Shown: positions 20,406 through 38,881, counted from the stretch's first letter. The stretch is 64,000 nt of DNA from CAWAYH01 sp963786195 (GCA_963786195.1 CAWAYH010000001.1:248001-312000); one strand, 5' to 3'. Numbers and translations: made by a program. The notes: generated from the letters alone by a model not told the origin.

Positions 20406-20493
20406 CGATTCCAGCTCGGTCCGAAGTCGGACCGCAAATCGGCGAGCGGCGCAAATCCTGACACCCGAGACACAAACTTCAGCCGGTGGTATC

Positions 20494-20580
20494 GGCGAGG
20501 TAGCGAAGCGGTCAAACGCAACAGACTGTAAATCTGTCGCCCCAGTGGCTTCGAAGGTTCGAATCCTTCCCTCGCCACCA
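20494..20580 (+). tRNA. tRNA-Tyr (anticodon GTA)
   Basis: Acceptor GGCGAGG/CCTCGCC with encoded CCA. The anticodon loop CTGTAAA gives GTA. At 87 nt it has the long variable arm expected of bacterial tRNA-Tyr. Confidence 0.95.
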
Positions 20581-20808
20581 TTCGACTCGGCCATCGGGCC
20601 TCGCTCATGGCCGGCCCGCGCGGGCCGAGTACGAATGGAACGCGCGGCGACGCGGGCGAGGATGCGGGGTTGGCGAGGGCCGCGAGGTGGGTGAGCGCCG
20701 AGGCGGGCTCGTCGCGCCGTAGCGGCGAAGGAGCGAAGTTGGCGAGCCGCGAACGCGGCGGGCCAGCCGCGCCGTAGCAGCGAGGCAGCAATAGTGGCGA
20801 GCGCGAAG
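20581..20808 (+). other. tRNA spacer with GC-rich dispersed repeats
   Basis: No gene is seen. The spacer carries recurring strings around GCCGTAGC-(N)-GCGAAGG and a CTCGCTCATGGC motif that returns after other tRNAs of this cluster (near 21002 and, as CTCGCTCGTGGC, near 21282). It looks like repeat-derived, palindrome-rich filler that would fold when transcribed. Confidence 0.5.
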
Positions 20809-20883
20809 GCGGGAGTAACTCAGTGGTAGAGTCACAGCCTTCCAAGCTGTTGGTCGCGGGTTCGATCCCCGTCTCCCGCTCCA
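20809..20883 (+). tRNA. tRNA-Gly (anticodon TCC)
   Basis: Acceptor GCGGGAG/CTCCCGC with encoded CCA. The anticodon loop CTTCCAA gives TCC, and the T-arm is GGGTTCGATCCCC. Confidence 0.95.
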
Positions 20884-21095
20884 GCCTTCGCTCGGCCCTT
20901 CGGGCGAGCTTCGGCTTGGCAAGCCAGCGAGCCGTCGTCACGCGAAGGCTATCCCGCCGAAGCTCCGCGGAGCGGAGCGAAGGCGGACCGCGACGCGTCG
21001 CTCGCTCATGGCAGGCCAATTTCAACTCGGCGAATGGACCACAGGATGCGACACAAGGTGGTTTGGGGATCGTAGGCCGTGCGAGCCGACCGACG

Positions 21096-21184
21096 TGTCG
21101 GCCGTAGCGGCGAGCCGGCGAGGCATCGAGCCGCGGGGCCGACCTGTCGGCCGTAGCGGCGAGCCGGCGAGGTATCGAGCCGCG
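21096..21184 (+). repeat. 40-bp direct repeat before tRNA-Thr(GGT)
   Basis: Two 40-bp copies (21096-21135 and 21145-21184), 49 bp apart and differing at one position, begin TGTCGGCCGTAGCGG and end ATCGAGCCGCG. They sit in the 304-bp spacer between tRNA-Gly and tRNA-Thr, ending 3 bp before the latter. No gene is seen in that spacer (20884-21187). Confidence 0.8.
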
Positions 21185-21187
21185 AAG

Positions 21188-21263
<76 letters not shown>

Positions 21264-21428
21264 CTCGACTCGCCGCTGCGCGGCTCGCTCGTGGCAGGCC
21301 GCGTCACGATAAGGAGAGTGCCCGAGCGAGGCCGCAGGCCGAGTCGAAGGGCAGCGCGACGTGATCGCGAGAAATGACTGGGCAGGCCGCGGAGCATAGA
21401 AGCGCGGTTTCGAGAGGGTACAGACGAC

Positions 21429-22628
<1,200 letters not shown>

Positions 22629-22634
22629 GGGCTC

Positions 22635-22784
22635 ATGCGCGACATCATTTCCCTGGCGTGCAACGAGTGCAAGCGTCGCAACTACAGCACGACCAAGAAC
22701 AAGAAGAAGACGAGCGAGCGGCTCGAGTTCAGCAAGTACTGCCGCTTCTGCCGGAAGCACACGGCGCACAAAGAAACGAAGTGA
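22635..22784 (+). CDS. rpmG: Ribosomal protein L33
   Basis: A 49-residue L33 starting MRDIISLACNECKRRNY. It has two CxxC pairs (CNEC and CRFC), the zinc-binding form, and a Lys-rich KNKKKTSERL segment. It starts 6 bp after the tuf stop. Confidence 0.95.
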   Translation: MRDIISLACNECKRRNYSTTKNKKKTSERLEFSKYCRFCRKHTAHKETK

Positions 22785-22808
22785 GTGCCGAGTGCGGATT
22801 GCTGATTT

Positions 22809-22884
22809 AGGCCAGTAGCTCAATTGGTAGAGCACCGGTCTCCAAAACCGGGGGCTGGGGGTTCGATTCCCTCCTGTCCTGCCA
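22809..22884 (+). tRNA. tRNA-Trp (anticodon CCA)
   Basis: The anticodon loop CTCCAAA gives CCA, and 3' CCA is encoded. The acceptor AGGCCAG/CTGTCCT has one C-T mismatch at the fourth pair, which may be a base error. It lies between rpmG and secE, its usual place. Confidence 0.92.
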
Positions 22885-22948
22885 CGCACGCGGCGCGCGG
22901 GGCTCGGCGCCCGGCGCCGAACAGGACGAGCGCCGACAAGGATCGAGG

Positions 22949-23211
22949 ATGAAAACGGCCATGGCGGAGCACGAAGACTTTGGCAGCCGCGCCCGGGAGA
23001 GCGTCACAGGGTGGTGGGGCCGCTCGCGGCGGTTCCTGGCCGAAGTCCGCAACGAGATGGCTCGCGTCACGTGGCCGAGCCGCCGGGAAGTGTACGCCAC
23101 CACGTTCGTCGTCATCCTGACGTCGATCTTCTTCGGCGTGTACCTCTACATCATCGACCTGAGCTCGACCGGATCATGGCCTGGGTCTTCCGGACGTTCG
23201 CGAGCGCGTGA
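22949..23211 (+). CDS. secE: Preprotein translocase subunit SecE (one frameshift)
   Basis: SecE stabilises the SecYEG channel. The core RRFLAEVRNEMARVTWPSRR is the family signature, followed by the single membrane span VVILTSIFFGVYLYIIDL. A missing base near 23162 throws the frame: the natural ending (ELDRIMAWVFRTFASA) is in the next frame and stops at TGA 23211. Without the correction, the frame reads through into nusG, which could be mistaken for a SecE-NusG fusion. Corrected length is about 87 residues. Confidence 0.88.
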
Positions 23212-23245
23212 GGCAGACGAACACCGTACGACACACGTTAGGCAC

Positions 23246-23797
23246 ATGACGACCATGACGGACGATCGCACGAAGCAGTGGTACATCGTCCACACGTACT
23301 CTGGCTTCGAGAACAAGGTGAAGGAGTCGCTCGAGCAGCGCGTGCAGGCGTACGGCCTGCAGGACGAGATCGGCGAGATCCTGATCCCGACCGAGCAGGT
23401 CGCGGAGATGCGCGGCGGCAAGAAAGTCGTCAGCTCGAAGCGGTTCTTCCCCGGCTACATCCTGGTCGAGATGCACATGTCCGACAACGCGTGGCATGTG
23501 GTGAAGAACACGCCGAAGGTCACCGGCTTCGTCGGCGCCGGCGCCAAGCCGACGCCGCTGTCGCGGGAAGAGGTCGATCAGATCCTCAACCAGGTGACCG
23601 AGGCGGCGGAGAAGCCGAAGCCGAAGTACACGTTCGAGAAGGGCGACCAGGTGCGGATCAACGAGGGACCGTTCACCAGCTTCAACGGCGTCGTGGACGA
23701 GGTGAACCTCGACCGCAACACGCTCAAGGTCATGGTGACGATCTTCGGCCGGTCGACGCCGGTCGAGTTGGATTTCTTGCAGGTGGAGAAACTGTAG
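23246..23797 (+). CDS. nusG: Transcription termination/antitermination factor NusG
   Basis: A 183-residue NusG starting at ATG 23246 or 23255. The NGN domain has QWYIVHTYSGFENKVKESLE, RRFFPGYILVEMHM-like SKRFFPGYILVEMHM and TPKVTGFVG. The C-terminal KOW domain has FEKGDQVRINEGPFTSFNG. It binds RNA polymerase and couples it to Rho or ribosomes. Encoded between secE and rplK, as usual. Confidence 0.96.
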   Translation: MTTMTDDRTKQWYIVHTYSGFENKVKESLEQRVQAYGLQDEIGEILIPTEQVAEMRGGKKVVSSKRFFPGYILVEMHMSDNAWHVVKNTPKVTGFVGAGAKPTPLSREEVDQILNQVTEAAEKPKPKYTFEKGDQVRINEGPFTSFNGVVDEVNLDRNTLKVMVTIFGRSTPVELDFLQVEKL

Positions 23798-23802
23798 GGT
23801 GG

Positions 23803-23878
23803 CCGGCTGAAGCCGGACACTCGAGTCCGGCCAAGCGAGAGCGAGTCGCTGGCATGGGTAGCGTCCGGCTTCAGCCGG
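23803..23878 (+). repeat. REPIN-like inverted repeat between nusG and rplK
   Basis: Perfect 16-bp inverted arms (CCGGCTGAAGCCGGAC at 23803-23818 and its complement at 23863-23878) flank a 44-bp centre. Each arm is itself partly palindromic around GGCTGAAGCC. It begins 6 bp after the nusG stop. Confidence 0.7.
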
Positions 23879-23892
23879 ACCTGAAGAAGCAG

Positions 23893-24318
23893 ATGGCGAA
23901 AAAAATTCAGGCAATGGTGAAGCTCCAGATTGCTGCGGGGAAGGCAACCCCCGCGCCGCCGGTCGGGACCGCGCTCGGTCCGCACGGCGTCAATATCATG
24001 GACTTCTGCAAGAACTTCAACGCGAAGACCAGCAAAGACGAGGGACTCATCATCCCCGTCGTCGTGACGGTCTACGCGGATCGCACGTACTCGTTCATCA
24101 CCAAGACGCCGCCGGCGTCGGTGCTGCTCAAGCGCGCCGCGAACCTGGCCAAGGGGTCCAACGAGCCGAACAAGAACAAGGTGGGCACGGTGACGAAGAA
24201 GCAGGTCGAGGACATCGCGAAGCTGAAGATGCCCGACCTGAACGCCGAGTCGCTCGACGCGGCGTTCAAGACGATCGCCGGCACTGCGCGATCGATGGGC
24301 ATCGACGTCGTCGGGTAA
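23893..24318 (+). CDS. rplK: Ribosomal protein L11
   Basis: A 141-residue L11 starting MAKKIQAMVKLQIAAGKATP. PPVGTALGPHGVNIMDFCKNFNA and the C-terminal rRNA-binding NKVGTVTKKQVEDIAKLKMPDLNA are standard. It forms the GTPase-associated centre with L10/L12. Intact frame. Confidence 0.97.
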   Translation: MAKKIQAMVKLQIAAGKATPAPPVGTALGPHGVNIMDFCKNFNAKTSKDEGLIIPVVVTVYADRTYSFITKTPPASVLLKRAANLAKGSNEPNKNKVGTVTKKQVEDIAKLKMPDLNAESLDAAFKTIAGTARSMGIDVVG

Positions 24319-24339
24319 GGACGAAAACCAATGACATGC

Positions 24340-24439
24340 TGTAATTCCGACCTGTTCAGGTCGGATGCGTGCACGAGTGAGCATACCAAGCTTCGATTTG
24401 TGAGACGCCCGACCTGGAAGAGTCGGTATTCAGCCTACA
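24340..24439 (+). repeat. Degenerate REPIN-like element between rplK and rplA
   Basis: Ends TGTA and CCTACA bound two inward palindromes, CCGACCTGTTCAGGTCGG and a decayed CCGACCTGGAAGAGTCGG, over 100 bp. It resembles the better preserved element at 26305-26394. Confidence 0.55.
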
Positions 24440-24516
24440 CGTAAGCACCGAATCAGCATTCGGGTAGTTCGAGAAGTGGGAGGCCCAGCGGGCCGTTAGC
24501 ACCACAGGAGCAGCAC

Positions 24517-25219
24517 ATGCGCAAATCCGGTAAGAAATTCGCTGCCGCCAGGCAGCAGGTCCCTGAACGTCCCCATACCATCGAGGATGCTGTTCCCCTG
24601 ATGCAGAAGGTGAAGTACGCGAAGTTCGACGAGACCGTCGAGCTCGCGCTTCGTCTGGGAGTCGATCCGAAGCACGCCGACCAGATGGTGCGCGGCACGG
24701 TCGTGCTGCCGCACGGCCTGGGCAAGAGCAAGCGGGTGCTGGCGATCGCCGGCGGCGACAAGCAGAAGGAAGCGCAGGACGCCGGCGCCGACGTGGTCGG
24801 CGGCGAGGAGGTCGTCGAGAAGATCCAGGGCGGCTGGATGGACTTCGACGCCGTCGTCGCGACGCCCGACATGATGCGCGCGGTCGGCAAGCTCGGCAAG
24901 GTGCTCGGCCCGCGCGGCCTGATGCCGAATCCGAAGACCGGCACGGTCACCGTCGGACATCGCGAGAGCCGTCAACGAGATCAAGGCCGGTAAGGTCGAG
25001 TTCCGCGTCGACAAGACCGGCATCGTGCACGCGCCGATCGGCAAGATTTCGTTCGCGTCGCAGAGCCTGATCGAGAACGCCCACGCCCTGGTCGACAGCG
25101 TCGTCAAAGCGAAGCCGTCAGCTGCGAAGGGCAAGTTCCTGCGCAGCGTGACGATGTCGTCGACGATGGGGCCGGGCATTCGGATCGATACGACGCATGT
25201 CGAGGCCGTGAAGCACTAG
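24517..25219 (+). CDS. rplA: Ribosomal protein L1 (one-base frameshift)
   Basis: L1 forms the mobile L1 stalk and can act as a translational repressor. The frame from ATG 24517 gives FDETVELALRLGVDPKHADQ, the segment GTVVLPHGLGK and LGPRGLMPNPKTGTVT. An extra G near 24956 shifts it, and the remainder (KAGKVEFRVDKTGIVHAPIG to HVEAVKH) runs in the next frame to TAG 25219. The total of 703 bp minus 1 gives 233 residues, the normal length. A GGAG-type site (24509-24512) precedes the start. Confidence 0.92.
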
Positions 25220-25280
25220 GGGCTTTTGGCGCGCCGAACGCCGAGCGCGAACGCGAGCGCAGAACACACTAAACATAGCC

Positions 25281-25812
25281 ATGGCCGTAACCAGAGCGAT
25301 CAAGGAAGAAGAGCTTCAGGACCTCGAACAGTCGTTCAAGGGCACCGACAGCGCGATCGTTGTCGACTTCAAGGGTCTGAAGGTGCCCGAGGTGACCGAG
25401 CTTCGCCGGCAGGTCCGCGGCGCGCGCGGGTCTTACAAGGTCGTCAAGAACACGCTGGCGAAGCGTGCGCTCAAGGGCACGCGCTTCGAGGTCGCTGAGC
25501 GAGACTTCACGGGCACGACGGCCGTGGCTTACAGCCGGCGAGGATCCGGTCGCGCTTGGCGAAAGTGCTGACGACGTTCGCCAAGACCGCACCGGCGCTG
25601 CAGATCAAGGCAGCGGTCGTGCAGGGGCGAGCGATCAAGGCGGCCGAGGTCACCGACCTCGCGTCGCTGCCGGGCAAGCCGGAGCTGTACGCGAAGCTCC
25701 TGTTCGTGCTGCAGGCGCCGATGGTCCAGCTGGTGAGCGTGCTGAACGCGCCGTGCCCGCGACCTGATGAGCGTGCTGGTGCAGGCAGAGAAAAAGCGAT
25801 CAGAGTGCGTAA
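25281..25812 (+). CDS. rplJ: Ribosomal protein L10 (four apparent 1-base insertions)
   Basis: L10 anchors the L7/L12 stalk. MAVTRAIKEEELQDLEQSFK, then VVDFKGLKVPEVTELRRQVR and SYKVVKNTLAKRAL are standard. Extra bases near 25533, 25556, 25750 and in the A5 run near 25791 shift the frame. With them removed the sequence reads VAYSGEDPVALAKVLTTFAK through GKPELYAKLLFVLQAPMVQL and ends at TAA 25812, giving 175 residues. Four insertions restore a multiple of three, supporting one real gene. Confidence 0.85.
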
Positions 25813-25853
25813 CGGGCAGGAACGCATTAACCGGGATTCTCAGGAGAGAGCAA

Positions 25854-26250
25854 ATGGCCGAAGTGACAGTCAGCAGCAAGTCGTCGACTACATCAAGGGA
25901 ATCTCCGTGCTCGAGCTCTCGCAGCTCGTGAAGGAGCTCGAGAAGGAGCTTGGCGTGTCGGCGGCTGCGGCGATGCCGATGGCGATGCCGGCCGGCGGTG
26001 GTGCGGCGGCGGGCGCGAGCGGCGGCGGTCGAGGAGAAGACCGAGTTCACCGCATCGCTGACCGAAGTCGGCAGCAACAAGATCAACGTCATCAAGGTCG
26101 TTCGCGAAGTGACGAGCCTCGGACTGAAGGAAGCGAAGGACCTGGTCGAGGGCGCGCCCAAGCCGATCAAGGAAGGCATCCCGAAGGACGAGGCGCGCGG
26201 CAATCAAGAAGAAGTTCGAGGACGTCGGCGCCAAGGTCGAGATCAAGTAA
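25854..26250 (+). CDS. rplL: Ribosomal protein L7/L12 (three indels)
   Basis: The start ATG at 25854 has a Shine-Dalgarno (AGGAGAG, 25841-25847). After MAEVTVS a base appears to be missing near 25876. The N-terminal dimerisation part VVDYIKGISVLELSQLVKEL and the Ala/Gly/Met hinge follow. Extra bases near 26026 and 26203 shift it further. The C-terminal factor-binding domain has the diagnostic VIKVVREVTSLGLKEAKDLV and ends VGAKVEIK. Corrected length is about 131 residues. Confidence 0.88.
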
Positions 26251-26304
26251 CGTCGCGCCTGGAGCGCCGCGGCTGCGGAGCCGCGCGTCCCCGGCGCGTC
26301 GTGT

Positions 26305-26394
26305 CCCGTAGGCCCGACCTTTTAGGTCGGGCGTGTTCGAGGCCGGCAACCAGCTGAATCGCTAGACGCCCGACCTGAAGGTCGGGCCTACGGG
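26305..26394 (+). repeat. REPIN-like element between rplL and rpoB
   Basis: Near-perfect 29-30-bp inverted arms: CCCGTAGGCCCGACCTTTTA onward at 26305-26334 and its counterpart ending CCTACGGG at 26366-26394. Each arm contains its own palindrome (CCGACCT / AGGTCGG). This two-REP-in-inverse layout is what REPIN elements have. It lies in the 191-bp rplL-rpoB spacer. Confidence 0.8.
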
Positions 26395-26441
26395 TGTCAG
26401 CGTTGTCGGGTTCCGCAATCGACCTCGAGGTTTTTCACACG

Positions 26442-30770
<4,329 letters not shown>

Positions 30771-30779
30771 TTACCGACA

Positions 30780-34988
<4,209 letters not shown>

Positions 34989-35181
34989 GCTTGCCCGCCG
35001 AAGCTTTAGCGGAGGCGGGGCCCGCGCTTCAGCGCGGGCGTGCTCCGAGTCGGATGCTCGGGGCGGAAGCTCGGAAGTTCGGATGCTCGGAGCTCGGAAG
35101 TTCGGAAGCTCGGGGGTTCGGATGTTCCGGGGCGGCGGGCTTGCCCGCCGTTGCCTTGGCGAAGGCGGGGCCTGTCGAAGC
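34989..35181 (+). repeat. Repeat-filled spacer after rpoC
   Basis: Two GC palindromic elements (GCCGAAGC-N-GCGGAGGCGGG type, near 35000 and 35150) and a hairpin GCCCGCGCT-TCA-GCGCGGGC flank a degenerate 8-bp array (units such as AAGTTCGG, ATGCTCGG, AAGCTCGG; about 35060-35130). No gene is seen. This block replaces the heptamer-plus-terminator arrangement found after the other rpoC 3' ends. Confidence 0.65.
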
Positions 35182-35412
35182 ATGAGTGCGGATCGGTCAT
35201 CCGTGGACGTCGAGATCGATGCCCTCGTAGACGACTACCGGGCCCGTTGCCTCTGGTTTCTCCGCGCGGACTACTATCCGGCCACACGTGAGGAGCGGCT
35301 CCGCATTCTCGCGGCGATTCAGCGTCATGGAGATCGCGCCGCGCATGTCCGGGCTGCGGCGCTGCGCCGATGTCTCTTACAGAGTTCCAGCGAAGAATCT
35401 GCCGGATTGTAG
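35182..35412 (+). CDS. Small ORF upstream of a nucleotidyltransferase
   Basis: A 76-residue frame from ATG 35182 (MSADRSSVDVEIDALVDDYR), rich in Arg and Ala, with no signal peptide. Helical content looks high (REERLRILAAIQRHGDRAAH). It overlaps the next gene by 43 bp. This order, a small ORF overlapping an MNT-type nucleotidyltransferase, recalls two-gene toxin-antitoxin modules, but I do not recognise the family. A longer upstream start would be written by repeats and is unlikely. Confidence 0.5.
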   Translation: MSADRSSVDVEIDALVDDYRARCLWFLRADYYPATREERLRILAAIQRHGDRAAHVRAAALRRCLLQSSSEESAGL

Positions 35413-36182
35413 CGGAGAACCGGATCGCCGCCGGCGAGAGCTACGTGGCGGGCGGAGCCGCGCTCAACGCGCTCGTCGCCGGCGCTCGCATTTCGCGCGA
35501 CATCGATCTGTTTCACGACACGGACGCGGCCGTTGCTGCCGGCTGGGACGGCGATCGGCGCCTGCTCGAGCGAGCAGGGTGTGCCGTGCGGGTCGTGCGC
35601 GAGCGCCCCTCGTACATCGAGGCACAAGTGAGTGAGGGCGGCGAGTCCGTGCGCGTCGAGTGGGCGCGTGAGAGCGCGTTCAGATTCTTTCCGCTGGTTC
35701 AGCATGCCGACTTTGGGCTGGTCCTGCATCCCTTCGATCTCGCCACCAACAAAGTGCTCGCGCTCGTTGGGCGCCTGGAGGTGCGCGATTGGATCGACGT
35801 CATCCACTGCGGCGAGCGCGTGCAACCGCTCGGATACCTGGCTTGGGCGGCCAGCGGCAAGGATCCCGGCTTCGCGCCGGGCGCGATCCTGGAACATGCG
35901 GCGCGCTCGAACCGGTACTCGGCCGACGAGGTGCTGGCGCTGGCGTTTGCCGGGCCTCCCCCAGACCCGGCTGACCTGTCCCGGCGATGGCGGGCACTCC
36001 TCGACGAGGCGCGCCGGGTCGTTGAGGTCCTGCCAGGTGAGCACGCGGGCTCGGCGGTGCTGACGGCTGGCGGCGACCTTTTCACGGGTAACGCGGATGA
36101 GGCCGCCGAGGCGCACGCGCGCGGTGCGCTGCGGTTTCATCCGGGGCGAATCAAGGGCGCGTTCCCTCGCATCATCACGTAG
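35370..36182 (+). CDS. Nucleotidyltransferase of the AbiEii/MNT type
   Basis: A 270-residue intact frame. The core YVAGGAALNALVAGARISRD runs into IDLFHD, the G-G-x-A-x9-R-x-S-x-D-I-D pattern of AbiEii/AbiGii-like nucleotidyltransferases; the two Asp residues are likely metal ligands. FDLATNKVLALVGRLEVRDW with WIDV matches the helical C-terminal signature (K-x-x-A-x-x-x-R-x-x-x-R-D-x-x-D) of the family. Such enzymes are toxins of type IV systems or modify tRNA. It lies with its small partner between rpoC and the first partial rpoC copy. Confidence 0.7.
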   Translation: MSLTEFQRRICRIVAENRIAAGESYVAGGAALNALVAGARISRDIDLFHDTDAAVAAGWDGDRRLLERAGCAVRVVRERPSYIEAQVSEGGESVRVEWARESAFRFFPLVQHADFGLVLHPFDLATNKVLALVGRLEVRDWIDVIHCGERVQPLGYLAWAASGKDPGFAPGAILEHAARSNRYSADEVLALAFAGPPPDPADLSRRWRALLDEARRVVEVLPGEHAGSAVLTAGGDLFTGNADEAAEAHARGALRFHPGRIKGAFPRIIT

Positions 36183-36189
36183 CGGGTCG

Positions 36190-36372
36190 CCGGGTTCGAG
36201 TATTACCGGCACGTGCGGATCCGGCAGACGCCTGCGCGCCGTAGCTGCGCAGCAGCGAAGGCGGGAGCCGCCGCCCCCGCCGCCGCCGACGCCGGAAGAG
36301 CTGGAGCTCGAGCGCGAGATGGAGTACTTCGTGGAGCCCGAGGAGGCGTTCACGAGGGACGAAATCGAGTAA
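36190..36372 (+). pseudogene. rpoC 3'-end fragment, copy B
   Basis: Bases 36190-36222 match the rpoC stretch encoding GFEYYRHVRI. A dispersed GCCGTAGC-(N)-GAAGGCGGG element of about 45 bp then interrupts it. The match resumes with the Pro-rich tail and MEYFVEP-EEAFTRDEIE, stopping in TAA. Wobble bases in the first part (TAT TAC) agree with the intact gene, not with copy C. It has no start and is a non-functional remnant. It is followed by the same terminator as copy C. Confidence 0.9.
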
Positions 36373-36401
36373 ATCGGACGATCGGGGATTCGGGAGCTCG
36401 G

Positions 36402-36432
36402 GGGCGATGGTCGAGAGATCATCGCCCTTTTT
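36402..36432 (+). terminator. Rho-independent terminator after rpoC copy B
   Basis: Stem GGGCGATG / CATCGCCC with a 10-base loop, then TTTTTC. The 72-bp stretch 36402-36473 recurs at 43331-43402 with two mismatches, so it travelled with the rpoC 3' end and is probably the original rpoBC terminator. Confidence 0.85.
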
Positions 36433-36505
36433 CTTTGTTCGGTTCGGTCGGCCGTTTCGTTACCCCTGACTGGAGGGGTGGATGGCCGCATTGGCCGAGC
36501 CGCGT

Positions 36506-36544
<39 letters not shown>

Positions 36545-36564
36545 AGCGCAGGAGCGCCCGGACC

Positions 36565-37358
36565 GTGCCTAGCGTGCTGATCGTGGACGACCACGAGGGC
36601 ACGCGGGCCAGCTATTCGGCCCTTCTGCGCCTCGGCGGGTTCGAGACCGAGACGGCCGATACCGGCAAGGCCGGGATCGCGTATGCGGTAGCGCGGCCGT
36701 TCGACGTGGTCCTCGTCGATCTCCGATTGCCGACATGACGGGCATCGAAGTGATTCGACAGCTCAAGCTCAGCGGTGTCACGGCGCGCTTGGTCGTCGTC
36801 ACGGCGTTTCCTGGGTTGGACACGTCGTTCGATGCGGCGGCGGCCGAGGCGGATGGGTACGTGGACGGCCCCTTGTTTGGCGACGAAGTCATCGAGGTGG
36901 TTCAGCAGGCGATCGATGGACCACTACCGATTCGGCATCCACGGAGTCGTCCAGGGGCTGATCATGTGGCAGGATCACCGTGGCAGTCACACCGGCCTGC
37001 CACATCGCGGTTGGGCGTCGATCCACGCATCCGAGAGGTAATGCGCCGGATCGACTCCGACCTGACTCGCGTTTGTTCCGCCGCTGAGCTTGCGTCGAGT
37101 GTTGGGCGGAGTGAATCCTGGCTTCGTCGCGTCTTTCCCACGGCTACGGGTCTTTCGCCTTGGGCATACAGGCACCAACGTCGGCTTCAAGAGGCCGCGC
37201 GTCGCCTCACGACTACTCACGATAGTGTTCAACAGATCGCTTACGGCTTGGGGTACAGCTTCAGCAGCCTTCGAGAGTTCCGGGAAGCCTTCCACTCGCG
37301 CTTCGGGATGTCGCCAAAGGATTACCGAACTCGGTTTTGGCGCGGGTCGTGTCGATAA
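36565..37358 (+). CDS. Response regulator with REC and AraC-type HTH (one frameshift)
   Basis: GTG 36565 starts PSVLIVDDHEGTRASYSALL, a receiver domain with the acidic DD pair and the phospho-acceptor Asp in VVLVDLRLPD. A missing base near 36734 shifts the frame, after which MTGIEVIRQLKLSG and LVVVTAFPG continue. The usual C-terminal Lys-Pro of REC is not seen. The last 105 residues are an AraC-family double HTH (SAAELASSVGRSESWLRRVF, then QQIAYGLGYSFSSLREFREA, then FHSRFGMSPKDYR). It probably controls the following exported-protein genes. Its HTH is paralogous to the one at 43716. Confidence 0.75.
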
Positions 37359-37756
37359 AGTTGATCGGAGGTACTCCACGCAACGCCTGAAGCGTTTTCC
37401 CCCCTCAAATAGTTGGTTTTCCCCCTTGTTTCGACGCACTTCAGTCCCTAGTTTGATCCGTGCTGGTTTGGGTCTGACGCGGCGCCTGCGTTGCAGATAC
37501 CAATCACGACGATCTCAGCGACTGGGTCATGAACCGACACAGTCAGTATCAAACGGTGGACCAAATGAAGGGCGTCCGGTCCTGGGTCGACACCGTTGTT
37601 CACAAAGAGATCAGTCCGGGCACGCGGTAAACCTCGTCAGGGCAGAGGTCCGCGATCAGCTGGAATGCCTGTTTCGGAGCAGTATCTCCGGCCGCACTCT
37701 TCAGATGATGACGCCGCGGGCTCTTCGAACCACTCAGGTGACGCGCGGAGATCGCG
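37359..37756 (+). other. 398-bp gap, no recognisable gene
   Basis: All frames give unconvincing translations. It contains two pyrimidine-rich tracts of similar sequence (GTTTTCCCCCC near 37395 and GGTTTTCCCCCTTG near 37412); a similar CCCCCCTTGTC precedes the second Cys-rich gene (near 44742). It looks less GC-rich than the core genes. A regulatory region or decayed DNA is possible. Confidence 0.4.
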
Positions 37757-38722
37757 ATGACATCCATCGTCCAACCATTGGCTCTCTTGGCGGCATGCTC
37801 GATCTGCCTCAACTACGATGCTCCTGCCCCTGCGTCCGGGGCCGACGACGCTCCCGATCGATTGCAGCGCATCGCGCCGAAGTGCTCACCTGGTCAATGC
37901 GATGTCGCCCTGACGCATGTGGCAACGCTCACGGACAAGACTCAGCTCCGCATACTGCCGGATCACTCGTTCTTTGTAATTCAGGATCGCTCCGGACGGT
38001 TCTTCACCATCGCCCGCAAGCGTGACCAGATTGTCGTATTCGACAGCGCTGGACGGATCGAGTCGGTGGTCGGCAGCCGGGGCAAGGGCCACGGTGAGTT
38101 TCTGCGAATCACGAGTCTCCTGCCCGGCCCAGGTGCTGCACTCTCTGCGTACGACGCCCAGCTTCGCCGACTCACCGTAATCGGACCGGATCTCGAGGTG
38201 AAGACCGTGGAGCCGGCACCGTATCGTCCCGATCTGATCCTCGGCGACGGGAGCATGATTGTCGCGCAGCACATTCCCACGCCCGAGCTGATTGGGTATC
38301 CGATTCATCACGTCGGGCCGCTCGGTCGCGTGTTGGGATCGTTCGGCGCGGACACGCCGGAATTCCGCATGGATCAGCGCCTCATCACCGACCGGATCAT
38401 CGCGCCGGGGCGCGATGGAACCGTCTGGGCGGCTTCACCCGGGCGATATGCGCTCGAACACTGGGATCCGGTGGCGGGAAAGAAACTGGGCCAGGTTGTT
38501 GTGGTGTCCTCTTGGTTCAAGGAATCGCCGAGCCTCGGGAATGACGAGCGGGTACGCCCAATGCCGATTATCGAGGCGTTGTGGCACAACGAAGGGCTTC
38601 TCTGGGTGCTGCTGCGGGATGCCGACGCTAACTGGCGCCCGCCGGTGTTGGCGAACGTGGAGCGGGCCTTCGATCTGGATGAGTCACGACCGTATCTTCG
38701 ATTGGGTCCTGGAAGTGATTGA
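37757..38722 (+). CDS. Lipoprotein 6-bladed beta-propeller (frayed 3' end)
   Basis: A 321-residue frame. The N-terminus VQPLALLAACS is a lipobox-like signal. Blades resemble the 6-bladed propeller family (PF17170-like/NHL): SFFVIQDRSGRFFTIARKRD, then IVVFDSAGRIESVVGSRGKG and HGEFLRI, later GRVLGSFGADTPEF. After residue 310 the frame ends early; a better continuation (IFDWVLEVIDPYSSHVLA) is in another frame up to about 38885, so one or more indels near 38700-38750 are likely. In Bacteroidetes such propellers sit beside small NVEALA peptides, and here a small Cys-rich exported protein follows. Confidence 0.65.
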   Translation: MTSIVQPLALLAACSICLNYDAPAPASGADDAPDRLQRIAPKCSPGQCDVALTHVATLTDKTQLRILPDHSFFVIQDRSGRFFTIARKRDQIVVFDSAGRIESVVGSRGKGHGEFLRITSLLPGPGAALSAYDAQLRRLTVIGPDLEVKTVEPAPYRPDLILGDGSMIVAQHIPTPELIGYPIHHVGPLGRVLGSFGADTPEFRMDQRLITDRIIAPGRDGTVWAASPGRYALEHWDPVAGKKLGQVVVVSSWFKESPSLGNDERVRPMPIIEALWHNEGLLWVLLRDADANWRPPVLANVERAFDLDESRPYLRLGPGSD

Positions 38723-38881
38723 TCCCTATTCCAGCCACGTGCTTGCACGCAACCGTTCCTCGAATGCTCTTTGGGGACGCTCCTCGTCTCCGTTCCTGGT
38801 ATCGCGCAAGTCACCGGGTGATGGAGCGGCAGTTCAGTTCACGGTGTGGAGGGCTCAACTCAAACTAAGGGAGGAATCAAA

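Noticed and set aside
22949..23797. A SecE-NusG fusion protein
   Set aside because: The continuous frame results from one missing base near 23162; the proper SecE ending and stop are present in the next frame, and nusG has its own start.
37090..38025. A 311-codon open frame overlapping the regulator and the propeller gene
   Set aside because: It is out of frame with the AraC domain and the propeller, both of which have clear family sequence, and its own translation shows no motif.
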